A stretch of 64,000 bases of DNA. Origin: Tritrichomonas foetus (Eukaryota > Parabasalia > Tritrichomonadida > Tritrichomonadidae). A model generated the notes under the pieces. It had not been told where the DNA came from. It did not search any database and was given only the letters and a program-made list of their open reading frames with translations. Positions 20,820-30,138 of this stretch are shown here, one piece after another. Location of the stretch: positions 1 to 64,000 of the forward strand of contig MLAK01001282.1 in the NCBI GenBank assembly GCA_001839685.1, given 5' to 3'. Positions within the stretch are counted from its first letter, which is position 1. Each line of letters starts with the position of its first letter. The position numbers and the translations under genes were made by a program.

Positions 20820-20922
20820 TTATAAAAGTGAACTATTGAAAAAAAATGATTGAGAAATCATGTTCACTTTTTAAACTTTTTCAGATTAAACGTAAAATTC
20901 TATCGTCGGGGGAGCTTCTTCA
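20820..20922. promoter_or_regulatory. compact bidirectional promoter
   Basis: Only 103 bases separate divergent starts at 20819 (minus) and 20923 (plus). The minus gene has TCACT at 20827-20831. The plus gene has TCA immediately touching its ATG (TTCTTCAATG) and a TTTTTCAG run further up. Transcription of both genes must be driven from this short stretch. Confidence 0.55.
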
Positions 20923-22983
20923 ATGAATGATTACCAATACTTCCTTATGATCTCCCATGTCGACGGGGGATGGGAAGATGTCGAATATAATTTTGAAGAA
21001 AACGATGAACCGATTAATGTTATATGCGGAAATACAGATTATAACGCACAACCAGATTCGATGAACGATTATTTTATCATCCAAACGTTTAAAGGAAAAG
21101 CATATCTATTTCAATACATGCCAGAACCCAATATACAAAATGGACAAAGCATTTTAACGACAGAAAATTTCACAATTGATCATATTGCATGTTCATATAA
21201 TTTCATTTTTATTTCATCCGGATGCGGTTTATATATATATTCATTTGATAAAAATACGTTCAAAATCACACTTGAAGCCCGCTATCAGCTACCTTCCCCA
21301 GTCATAAAAATGAAACCAGCTTCAACTAGTTTTATTGCTGTTTTCGTTCAATTACAAGATTACAGTCTAAAAATGCTTCGTCAATACAATCGTGATAGTC
21401 TAATCGATATTGCATCCAATGTCTTACTTTTTGATGTTTGTATGAATTCGCTTGTTTATTTAAATACCAATTTGATGCAAGTCACAATTAATTATCAATT
21501 TACAAATGATGGAGAAATCGAAGACAAAAATATAATTGAAATAAAAACATTACCAGTAAATATTTATTCATACTATAATGAATATGAAGAAAAATACAGA
21601 TGCTTATATGAATGGAACCAAGGAATTTTAGATATACAATCAGATATTCTAAAAGATAATATTCCATTCTCTGCATGCGCCATTGGTGACAAAATTATTT
21701 ATTGTAATCAAAATCGATCTGCAATTTCATTGTTAGAAGAACCAGACTTAATTGAAAGAATCTTTTTTGAAACTGATGACCAAATTATTGCATTTTCTGA
21801 ATTTATTGGTTCTAAAGATTTGATTATTTTAAAACGACAATGTAGTACTCCAAATGAACCACCTTTATATCATTCATATTATATGGAAACGATTACCTTG
21901 GCCCTTGATCAGTTCAATATTATAACAGGAACAATGGAGACGCCCATAACAACATATTTTGATTCTGTTAATATATTTAATTCTTTATTTACGATGTTAA
22001 AACCAGATCTACAAATTTTGACTGTTAAAGGCCAATCAATCACTCAATTGCTTTTAAATATCATCGATTTTCAAAATAATTTCACAAATATATTTAAGCT
22101 ATCGCAGATTTTAGTTTATCAATTTTTCGAAACTCTTTTACAAGATTTTTCCTTTAGAAGGGCTACAAACACTTCATATTCATGTTTAGCATCTTTAATC
22201 GATAAAGCTATTAAAATCACACCATGCAAATTATCACCACAGTCTCTTTGTAAATATCGAACTGATAAAAACGGTCAGAGACCATTATTAATGCCACCAC
22301 TACGGAAGCAATTCAATGAAATTCATTATCAAGCAATGTGTTGTTTATCTGATATGCCCGAATATTATGTGGAAAAAACCTTAACTTCACTTCTTTCATG
22401 CTTACGTTATACTACTTGTAATTTAGTTCAATTTGCCATCGCTTGCCATAAATTTAGGATTCTTGGCGTAGATAAAGAATTAACATTGTATTTAATTCGG
22501 AGACTTTTAGCAAGTGGATATTCCAATCCTATTGAACTTCCAGATATTGTCAAAATTCTACTCTTTGCCTATTCATGGATCAGAATGAATGATCCCCAAT
22601 CTGATCTATTAAAGAAAATTGTTGATTTCTTTGAATACCGGCCAGATAACGAGGATTATCAAACAGCCTCAAGAATCAATGATGTTTTCAATGATTTTCT
22701 TTCACGTTTACAGCCAAAGTTGGAAGAATTATTTAATGAAATTAGATTTTACCCAGAAGATATTATTATTCGTAAAATCGTTGATTTCTTAATCATTCAT
22801 CTTCCATTTCCAGTCAATGTGAAAGAGTTTACGAATCGTTATAAAAATGAAGTTGCAACTTTGGCAAAATCTGGAGCAGTTCTTCGCATTAAAATCGCAT
22901 ATATTAATACAATTCATGAAGCAGATGACTTTATCACACTTTGCCGATCATCTCATCTCGCAAGAAGGACTGGAAACACATAA
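20923..22983 (+). CDS. hypothetical beta-propeller plus helical-solenoid protein
   Basis: The 686-residue protein has an N-terminal half (about 1-310) of short beta-like blades such as FIIQTFKGKAYLFQYM, ACSYNFIFISSGCGLYIYSF and NIYSYYNEYEEKYRCLYEW. The C-terminal half is helical (for example ELTLYLIRRLLASGYSNPIE and PDIVKILLFAYSWI). Propeller-then-solenoid is the layout of nuclear-pore and vesicle-coat scaffold proteins (Nup155/133 or Vps types). It could be a divergent nucleoporin or tethering subunit, but I see no signature that decides. ATG 20923 is the first in frame. Confidence 0.7.
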   Translation: MNDYQYFLMISHVDGGWEDVEYNFEENDEPINVICGNTDYNAQPDSMNDYFIIQTFKGKAYLFQYMPEPNIQNGQSILTTENFTIDHIACSYNFIFISSGCGLYIYSFDKNTFKITLEARYQLPSPVIKMKPASTSFIAVFVQLQDYSLKMLRQYNRDSLIDIASNVLLFDVCMNSLVYLNTNLMQVTINYQFTNDGEIEDKNIIEIKTLPVNIYSYYNEYEEKYRCLYEWNQGILDIQSDILKDNIPFSACAIGDKIIYCNQNRSAISLLEEPDLIERIFFETDDQIIAFSEFIGSKDLIILKRQCSTPNEPPLYHSYYMETITLALDQFNIITGTMETPITTYFDSVNIFNSLFTMLKPDLQILTVKGQSITQLLLNIIDFQNNFTNIFKLSQILVYQFFETLLQDFSFRRATNTSYSCLASLIDKAIKITPCKLSPQSLCKYRTDKNGQRPLLMPPLRKQFNEIHYQAMCCLSDMPEYYVEKTLTSLLSCLRYTTCNLVQFAIACHKFRILGVDKELTLYLIRRLLASGYSNPIELPDIVKILLFAYSWIRMNDPQSDLLKKIVDFFEYRPDNEDYQTASRINDVFNDFLSRLQPKLEELFNEIRFYPEDIIIRKIVDFLIIHLPFPVNVKEFTNRYKNEVATLAKSGAVLRIKIAYINTIHEADDFITLCRSSHLARRTGNT

Positions 22984-23645
22984 TTATATTTTATTAAGTG
23001 TGTTAGTTTATATGATCATCATTGGAAAAGAAAAATGTTTTGTATTTTATTTTATACTAGTAAATGTTTTGAATTTCTTGAATTCTTTTCTTTTTTCTTT
23101 CTTATTTTTTTCATTTATTTGCGAATATGGTGTCCTTCATGCTAAGATTATTCTAATTTCCAATTATATTTCATACGTTAAATGACAATAGAACAACATT
23201 AGATAATACGACATGACTTAAAGAAGAAAATGAAGATTGGTTGATGGCTATCATTTCACAAAGAGTTTCTTCTTATTAACATCTAGATATTTTTAGTAAA
23301 ATTGCGTAAAAAAAGAAAAAAAAAATGATTGCTAGCTTGCATTCCTCATCTACTTTTATGGAAGAAATGAAAATGATGATAAACTAGTTTATCATTTTGG
23401 ATAAAAAGAGTTTCGATTCATTTTTGTTGAAGACATATTTCCATCAAATAAGAAAAACCCTGATAACATCAAATATTCATTCATCATAATGGTAATATGG
23501 AAATTTCATTTGATAAAAGATGAATTGTTAGGATAAGTTAACTAAAAAAATGGAAAGGCATAAAAAATCAAAAATCATAAAAATGAAAAATAAAAGAGAA
23601 AATATTGCTTGTAACATAAAAGGTTTAAATAAAATTATTAAGACA
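22984..23645. other. intergenic region between convergent genes
   Basis: About 660 bases between two gene 3' ends. It is AT-rich with A runs, and a frame reading on from 22847 has no coding character. Nothing else is seen. Confidence 0.5.
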
Positions 23646-24074
23646 TTAAAAATTAGCATATTCGTCTAAGTCTGTGATGAAATGCATATATCCTTGGGTA
23701 GATATTTCTGCCTGCAATAATAATTTCAAACAAATGTAATTATCTCTTTTCATAAGGGTTGATTGTGAAATATCATCTTTACAAATGTGCGTTAGAATTT
23801 TGTTGATTTGAGACACAGCCGATTTCATGAGATTATCTAATATGAAATTTGATGTTGTAGGGGCGGTGAGGATAATTCGAAGGGACCCTGTCAATAAAGT
23901 TCCAACAACGATATTGTCGAAAATTAAAAACGGTGGCAGATTGTTATCGATGGGTGGTAAAAGTTTCACGAGACGATCGACATAGTCATTCCAATCAATT
24001 GAGTCATTAAGGCAGTGCGAATAAAAAAGGATATCTTGGTTCAAATTGAGGATAAGCAAGGCTTCGACTTGCAT
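23646..24074 (-). CDS. zeta-COP-like (longin-fold) coat small subunit
   Basis: The 142-residue protein has the length and pattern of the small longin-fold subunits of vesicle coats. It starts VEALLILNLNQDILFY (first strands of the fold, as in zeta-COP ALLILDNDGDRLFAKYY). The middle part VVGTLLTGSLRIILTAPTTS followed by NFILDNLMKSAVSQINKIL matches the strand-helix pattern of zeta-COP and AP sigma. It ends shortly after LLLQAEISTQGY, where zeta-COP has AVDEIVDGGVI. It lacks the sigma-type MIRFILIQNRQGK start, so zeta-COP of the COPI coat (Golgi-to-ER retrograde traffic) is the better guess. Confidence 0.55.
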   Translation of the reverse strand: MQVEALLILNLNQDILFYSHCLNDSIDWNDYVDRLVKLLPPIDNNLPPFLIFDNIVVGTLLTGSLRIILTAPTTSNFILDNLMKSAVSQINKILTHICKDDISQSTLMKRDNYICLKLLLQAEISTQGYMHFITDLDEYANF

Positions 24075-24440
24075 ATTTTATTTTTGAAAGAACGATGACA
24101 ATTAATAGAAAAATACAATTTTCATATCAAATGTCATAATTAGCTTTTTCAATCATTCACTTGTCAATGGAAAACTCTCAATATTACATTATTTTTCATT
24201 ATTTAGATTACCAAATCATTAAAAAATATAGTTAATATTAAATTAAATTTTATAAATAAATAAAATATGAAATAAGTCGTGAAATTATGAAGATAAAAGT
24301 AAATAAACTGGGAAAAAGAAAAGAAAACTGGAAAAAGACGCTTCAAAAGATGTTTTCTTGGAGGTTATATAAAAAGAAGATTAGCATTGAATGAATAAAG
24401 CGGAAAAAATAACTATGATAATTTCAAACAAAATAAATGT
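24075..24440. other. intergenic region, nothing recognised
   Basis: About 365 bases of AT-rich sequence between two minus-strand genes. GAAGATTAGCA at about 24377 recalls a U6 snRNA core, but no other U6 element surrounds it. Confidence 0.5.
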
Positions 24441-24971
24441 TTAATGTTGAACATTTGATGCAAATTCCCAGGTTCCTTCGAGCTCTTCGAGTTTGAAGGA
24501 TAAAGTCAATGGTGAGTTCTTTTCGAATGATGGTGTTGCTTTATATCCAAAGTGGAGGAGGGCACCACAAAATACACCCATCACAAAATGGCCGTAGGCG
24601 CGGAACCAGAACATCTGCTGAGGTGTCGCGCTGCTGTTTGGTGGAATTAAGCACTGGAACCATGACGGCGATCTTTCGACGAAGGTTAATGTGAAGATTT
24701 TTGATTGCGAGAGACTTGGTTTAGCTTGAACTGAGAAAACGGATTGCGAAAAACGAGTAGCAATAAATTTGCAGATTTCTTCGAGACCTTCAATGTCGGA
24801 ACCATTCCTTAAAATTTGAGATGTCATAACGAAGCCTGGCTTTTTACCGAGGTTGCAAATATGCGTTTCAATGTGATTTGTTTTGTCATTCATACCTTCG
24901 AAGCGCTTTTCAAGCTCGCGGATGGCTTCTGTAACTAATAAAAGTGGGAGTGTGTTTTTATCATCAGACAT
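24441..24971 (-). CDS. TRAPP subunit TRAPPC6/Trs33-like
   Basis: The 176-residue protein has the TRAPPC6 pattern: an N-terminal helix (LPLLLVTEAIRELEKRF), the HICNLGKKPGFVMTSQIL segment (human LENMGFRVGQALVERL), EEICKFIATRFSQSVF (human VMKFICKDFWSALF), then FWFRAYGHFVMGVFCGALLH followed by FGYKAT (human YLAFTCGLIRGALSNLGVKS). TRAPP complexes activate Rab1/Ypt1 and tether vesicles at the Golgi. ATG 24971 is 15 bases after TCACT. An inserted SPSWFQCLIPPNSSATPQQ segment lengthens the loop before the last helix. Confidence 0.7.
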   Translation of the reverse strand: MSDDKNTLPLLLVTEAIRELEKRFEGMNDKTNHIETHICNLGKKPGFVMTSQILRNGSDIEGLEEICKFIATRFSQSVFSVQAKPSLSQSKIFTLTFVERSPSWFQCLIPPNSSATPQQMFWFRAYGHFVMGVFCGALLHFGYKATPSFEKNSPLTLSFKLEELEGTWEFASNVQH

Positions 24972-24983
24972 TTTCGAAATAAA

Positions 24984-24988
24984 AGTGA
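24984..24988 (-). promoter_or_regulatory. initiator-like TCACT of TRAPPC6-like gene
   Basis: The minus-strand TCACT has its A 15 bases before ATG 24971. Confidence 0.45.
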
Positions 24989-25228
24989 CAATATTTCAAA
25001 TAAACGTTCTCCATATTATCGAATATAAGCAGGAATAATTTGAGTTTTATACCACCAAGTAATAATGTTTGTCAAACCATAAAATAATAGCCATGTTTCA
25101 CTGTCATTAATTTGTCTCACAAAATATATCATGCAATTGAGAAATGCCAAAACTAATTGAATTTAATCTGTTTCTTTATAGTAACATCACCTGAAGTGAT
25201 TCATTTCACATTTTTTTATATACTGAGA

Positions 25229-26262
25229 ATGACAAGTGACAAACTCACAATTCAATTAGAAAACGTAAAATTACCTGACCAACTATGGAAAACATGTTCC
25301 CCAGATAGTCTGTTACATGCATCTGATATTCTTTGTACATCAGTTCAACAGAATTTGGTCGACTTTCGAAGAGATACTGTTTTTAAAGGATTTCTCGAAG
25401 CTTATATTCAGCACCTACCTACTACTATCAGTCCAAAGACATTATTTGGTTATTAATTTTCCAAGGATTTAAAGCTCATGTCGAAAATAATGCAGAAAAA
25501 ATCAGATCACTGTTGGAAATTGGTGTTGAGTCCAAAACTTTAACAGTAAAACGACAAAATATGTGTCTTGAAAAGGTGTCTTTGGATGAATGGAAGGAGA
25601 TACTTGATGAACTTATGACACAAATGACCCAATCCATTGGAAACGAAAAAAATAGATAATTTATTACCCAATTTTACGACATCTACACCAGAATCCTTAA
25701 TTGCTGGTAAGATAACAATCATGTCTGCAATGAAAAATTTCTTTAGAATGAGGCTTATGAGAGCTGGCTGTGGAATTCCATTCATTACAGTTGAAGGAAC
25801 ATTGGATGATGGAAAAAAGTAGCTGATAAATTAGAATACATCAAACAATATGATCTTTATTGGTGGTATGAGGTGCTCCATCCGATTATTCAAGAAATAA
25901 TTAACACCAAATCTGGAAAAATAAATAAAGAATTTTGGCTGAGGATAATTCGATATAAATAAAATTCCGGATTATATAATCCATCATGTATCGATGGATG
26001 GATTTGTGCTTTCTTTTCGTATCAAGAAAATGGTCAACGAAATAACTTACACTCTATCACTGATGATATTACATTACCTAGTGAAATATTAGCTCTTCCA
26101 TTTGATTTATTCACATATTCGCCTCAACAAGATCATGAAAAAGTTAAACCGAAAAAATGTAATTTTCTTGCAGGGTTCGTTGGAACGAGCCAAGATCCAC
26201 ATACAATGAGCATAAAACCGGAAATAGGATGGGCTGTTCAAGAAGATAATAATTTTGGTTAA
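25229..26262 (+). pseudogene. DUF4419 protein gene with four or more frameshifts
   Basis: The full length of a DUF4419 protein is readable but split over several frames. ATG 25229 opens MTSDKLTIQLENVKLPDQLW up to SPKTLFGY, stop 25456. One base away the family continues as IWLLIFQGFKAHVENNAEK to about 25640. It then shifts to the frame with DNLLPNFTTSTPESLIAGKI and GIPFITVEGTLDD (stop 25822), then to VADKLEYIKQYDLYWWYEVL and KEFWLRIIRYK, and finally to NPSCIDGWICAFFSYQENGQ up to the stop at 26262. Most shifts sit in A or T runs (A7 at about 25645, A6 at about 25812, A5 at about 25960). TCATT and TCACA initiators lie at 25201-25210. The function of DUF4419 is unknown. It is either a young pseudogene or an intact gene damaged by homopolymer errors. 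Confidence 0.8.
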
Positions 26263-27091
26263 ATGGGCAATTTTGAAAAGCATTTTCAATAAATGACAAT
26301 TCAGATGATTTTTATATTATTATTATTGTTTTGTTTTTGTTCAAAGGTCAAGAGGGAAATTGGAATCAGGAATTTTTTCTCTCTGAGTGAATAGTGAATG
26401 TCTCAAAATTCGACAAAGGTAATTGAAATAAAAAAATTATGTAACTCGATGAATAATGAAGTTATTTAAAAAATTCTTTTTATGTTATGTCGAACCAAAT
26501 TAATTATTACAGTGAACTTTAATGGATAAATAAAAAATATTATTATTATTAATTTTTATGATTTCGAAAAAAGAATGATTTATTTCTAACTTAAATCTGT
26601 AAAAATCTTTTACAATAGGAAATACATGATTTAGATATTCTTTCACATACTCAAATTCTTCAGTCAACATGTCTAGATCTCATTCAACATTAACTTTACA
26701 GATTGCATGAATTAAATTGCTTCTGCCAACTGTATCGAACTGACGACAACAACGATTGGTAACTATGAATCCTGTCAATGTGATGGTCATTTGCTTGCCG
26801 AAATTTGGCGATGCAGTCTCGAAGAATTTTCACAGACATGAAGATATATTCACATTAAGAATTTTTATAAAAAAAACTTATATGTCATTAGAAATAACGT
26901 TAATTCATTTCTATTCAATTGACATTTGTCATATTAAACTCAATTACAAATTTCAATATAGACCAAATAAATATATATATAGGCATACTTTTCTTCTTAA
27001 AATTGTTTTTATTTCAAAATTTCAGTGCACTAAATGTACTTTTCCCGGTTGTTTTGAAAATTCACTTCATATATTATTTCTTCTTCTGGTA
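26263..27091. other. intergenic region with possible coding debris
   Basis: Around 26700-26830 short stretches read as protein-like in alternating frames (for example LHELNCFCQLYRTDDNNDW and CDGHLLAEIWRCSLEEFSQT), but stops interrupt them and I recognise no family. The rest is AT-rich. Confidence 0.35.
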
Positions 27092-27840
27092 ATGGATGTG
27101 GAATGGGGAGAAAATTTCTTGATTCTTTCTGATTCAGAAAGCTCAGCTTATGCATCACCTGATCTCGAAAACTCAGAATTCTCGTATAACGAAATCGATC
27201 CTTCTCTCCATTTTTTACCTGATGAAAATATGCCAACCTTTTCCATTCTCACAGTTTCTGTACCTGAACCCTATGACCACAATCACTATTCTATCCGAAG
27301 TCATACCATCAACAGAAACGCCTGACAATCATGAAATCCTCTCACTCAATCAGACTCGTGATTCCTACATCACTCCATTGTGTTTCCCCAACGAGCTCCA
27401 TTCCCAGTATGACGAAAGTCTCAGGTTGACCGTCAACTCCTTATTGGAATCAAACACATCACCAAAGGAAAATCATCTATCCTCAGTGGAAGCCTCCATC
27501 GCCAAAACCTAAAAGAAAGAAGAAAAGAAAAGTGATTATGACGAAAGAGGTGAAGGAATTCCAAACACAATTCCACAAGACGATAACATTTAAGAAAAGG
27601 GCCCCTAAAGACCTAGTGAAGCAACTTCACGACAAGGTCGCAGCCAATTTATGTATTCGAAAAATGTCCAATAGTGAATACAGGTCCATTGATCTTTATT
27701 TTAAGCACTTTACTCAATATTCTCATGCTATAATTCCAGCATTAAAGGTGGAATTTGAAAAATTAATTATGAGTGATCCAATCTTCAAAACTTCGATTTT
27801 AAAATCAATCAAGTCTAAGAAGCATGGACAATCAAAATAA
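27092..27840 (+). pseudogene. hypothetical basic protein gene split over three frames
   Basis: The first part starts at ATG 27092 (MDVEWGENFLILSDSESSAY) and runs to a stop at 27325. A second frame, one base on, covers about 27250-27510 (ILSEVIPSTETPDNHEIL, NELHSQYDESLRLTV). A third frame carries a basic stretch KPKRKKKRKVIMTKEVKEFQ at about 27495-27555 and ends with YRSIDLYFKHFTQYSHAIIP at 27840. Composition stays protein-like across the joins, so this is probably one gene of about 245 residues with two single-base shifts. The Lys/Arg block looks like a nuclear localisation signal. No family recognised. Confidence 0.55.
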
Positions 27841-28212
27841 ATCAGCAATTTTGATGTAACTTTATTCGATTTTTTTCCCTTCTTCTTCTTCTCATGCCCT
27901 AATTAAATTAAACAGAATCTGATCTTGTGATATTAATCTGGGAAAATCGAAATTATCAATTAATTAATTAAAATCAGTCATCAATATATCTATCTTGATA
28001 CAAACCATTGCTAACCCTTAAAATACTCAAAATTCATATTTGAAAGGATTATTGGATTTATTTAAAAACTTTTTCTGATTTTATATGGTCCGAAATTCTG
28101 AAGAAAAGTCCGTATAAATATGGAAAAAGTTTCCTGTTGAGTATGATATTTCCCCATATTTATAATCCCAAATGTAACGTACAAAACCGATTTATATATC
28201 CGTTATCAATTT
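27841..28212. other. intergenic region upstream of SPAG6
   Basis: About 370 bases of AT-rich DNA. No ORF or RNA gene is seen. It ends in the SPAG6 initiator. Confidence 0.5.
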
Positions 28213-28217
28213 TCATA
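28213..28217 (+). promoter_or_regulatory. initiator-like TCATA of SPAG6
   Basis: TCATA has its A 13 bases before ATG 28228 and matches the trichomonad initiator. Confidence 0.5.
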
Positions 28218-28227
28218 TCATCAAGAT

Positions 28228-29745
28228 ATGAGTCGCCAGCTTCTCCAAGTCTTTGACAAATATCAAAAAGCCCGACGCGAATTTGTTCAAACCATCGCCG
28301 AACAAGCCAATCGTCCCGAAAACATCAACAATCTGATGGATGCAGGTGTTCTTGCTCTCCTTCGCCCCTTGCTTCTTGACAACATCTGTCCGATTCAGCA
28401 AACAGCCGCCCTCGCTCTTGGACGTCTCGCCAACTACAGCGAACAGATTGCCGAGCAGATCGTCGGATCTGGAATTCTCCCCGAAATTGTCGCCGGTCTC
28501 AGTTCTACTGACAACTACTACAAACGTAATGCCTGCTTTGTTATCAGGACGATTTCCCGCCACTCTGCCTCGCTCGCCCAACAATGCGTTGATGCAGGTG
28601 CACTCGATCCTCTTGTTAAATGCCTTGAAATTTTCGACAATAAGGTTCGCGAGTCTGCTGCCTGGGCCCTCGGCTTTATTGCAACTCATAGTCCGGACCT
28701 TGCCCAAGCCGTTGTTGATGCAAACGCCATTCAATATTTAATAACGGCTGTTCAAGACCCCGAACTTTCTCTTCGTCGTATTTCAGTTTCTTCTCTTGGC
28801 GATATTGCTAAACAGACAGCCGAGTTGGCCCAATCAGTTATCGATGCAAGGGCCATTTCATATATCGCACCACTCCTCACTTCAGCCGATCCAAAATTAA
28901 AACAACAAGTTTGCGCAACACTCGCTCATATCGCCAAACACTCAGTCGATTCAGCCGAGCTCGTTGTCGAAGGCGAAATATTCCCACACGCTTTGCACTG
29001 TTTGAAAGACAAAGACGGGGGTGTTCGAAAGAACGCAGCAACCCTCATTCGAGAAATCGTCAAGCACACGCAGGAGCTCGCACAGCTTGTAATCAACGTC
29101 GGCGGTGCAGCAGCATTAGTTCAGTACCTGAAGCCAGAAAGCGGCAACGAGCCATTGAATGCGGTTATGGCCATCGGTTACATTGCATCATTCTCGCAAT
29201 CGCTTGCCTCAACGTTAATCAACGAAAGCGCGCCAGCTGTAGTTTTGAATGTTTTTGTATCGTCCAAGCAAGAATTTGTGAAGGCAGCAGCTGCTTGGAC
29301 CCTTGGACAGCTTGGAAAACACTCACCAGAACATGCAAGCACACTCACTTCACTTAATGCACTTGCACTCTTGCTTGATGCCCATAATGATCCAAATGCA
29401 AAGGACGATTTGAAGCTCAAGACAAAGCGCGCCCTGAAATTCATCATCGAAAAATGCACAGAAATCGAGGCCTTGCAGCCACTCATCACAACAGCTCCAG
29501 AAAAGATACTCAAATACGTGCTCGAGCAGATTTCAAAGCTTTTACCAAAGAATCCAAAGGCAAGAGTGCCGTTCGTCACTTCAGGTGGATTCCAGAGCGT
29601 GCAGAAGATTCCTGCCGAGCCCGGATCGAAGATTCGCGACTACATCGACGCAATCAACAATTGCTATCCAGACCAGGCTGTTCGTTATTACTCCCCACAA
29701 TATCCACAGGCACTCATTCAAGAAATTGAGGCTTATGAAGGATAA
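28228..29745 (+). CDS. SPAG6: SPAG6/PF16 axonemal central-pair armadillo protein
   Basis: The 505-residue protein matches SPAG6 (Chlamydomonas PF16) along its whole length (family about 510). It starts SRQLLQVFDKYQKARREFVQ and carries eight or so armadillo repeats, including QQTAALALGRLANYSEQIAE, SAAWALGFIATHSPDLAQAV, RISVSSLGDIAKQTAELAQ and AAWTLGQLGKHSPEHA. It ends with the PF16 C-terminus PQYPQALIQEIEAYEG. The protein sits in the central-pair apparatus (C1 microtubule) and is needed for flagellar beating. Codons are richer in C and G at the third position than in neighbouring unknown genes, consistent with strong expression. The stop is embedded in TAAA, the trichomonad poly-A-signal context. 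It converges on IFT88. Confidence 0.95.
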   Translation: MSRQLLQVFDKYQKARREFVQTIAEQANRPENINNLMDAGVLALLRPLLLDNICPIQQTAALALGRLANYSEQIAEQIVGSGILPEIVAGLSSTDNYYKRNACFVIRTISRHSASLAQQCVDAGALDPLVKCLEIFDNKVRESAAWALGFIATHSPDLAQAVVDANAIQYLITAVQDPELSLRRISVSSLGDIAKQTAELAQSVIDARAISYIAPLLTSADPKLKQQVCATLAHIAKHSVDSAELVVEGEIFPHALHCLKDKDGGVRKNAATLIREIVKHTQELAQLVINVGGAAALVQYLKPESGNEPLNAVMAIGYIASFSQSLASTLINESAPAVVLNVFVSSKQEFVKAAAAWTLGQLGKHSPEHASTLTSLNALALLLDAHNDPNAKDDLKLKTKRALKFIIEKCTEIEALQPLITTAPEKILKYVLEQISKLLPKNPKARVPFVTSGGFQSVQKIPAEPGSKIRDYIDAINNCYPDQAVRYYSPQYPQALIQEIEAYEG

Positions 29746-30138
29746 AACGAATGAAACAAAATGTTTTTCCAATTGACCGTGAACTTTTATTATAATGCAT
29801 TCTTAAAATGTGAACTGACATTTTATCACTTTTTGAGATTTTTATATATTTTTAATTCTTCTTGTGACGTTTTCTCTTTAAAGTATCTGAATTTCATTAC
29901 AAAATATAAATAGTAATAATAAAAAGATGTTTTATGAATGTAATTCTATTGCGATGTTGATTGTTTTCATTGGAAAAATTGTTCAAACAAAAATTATGCA
30001 TGATGGGTTGCTTGGTAATAGTATTCAATGATTCAACTAGCATCTAGAATAAACAAATGATTCGTGAAAAATAAAAAAGATATTAAATTCAAGAAGATCA
30101 AAACAATATATAATGAGAATTATTTTATTCAAAATCAC
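29746..30138. other. intergenic region between convergent SPAG6 and IFT88
   Basis: About 390 bases holding the two 3' ends. It is AT-rich and nothing else is visible. Confidence 0.5.

Noticed and set aside
24370..24395. U6 snRNA-like GAAGATTAGCA
   Set aside because: The ACAGAGA box context, the following TGG and the T-run end of U6 are missing.
28213..28734. 173-codon minus-strand frame
   Set aside because: It is the antisense shadow of SPAG6, open because of GC-rich codon use.
29178..29579. 133-codon minus-strand frame
   Set aside because: Antisense shadow of SPAG6.
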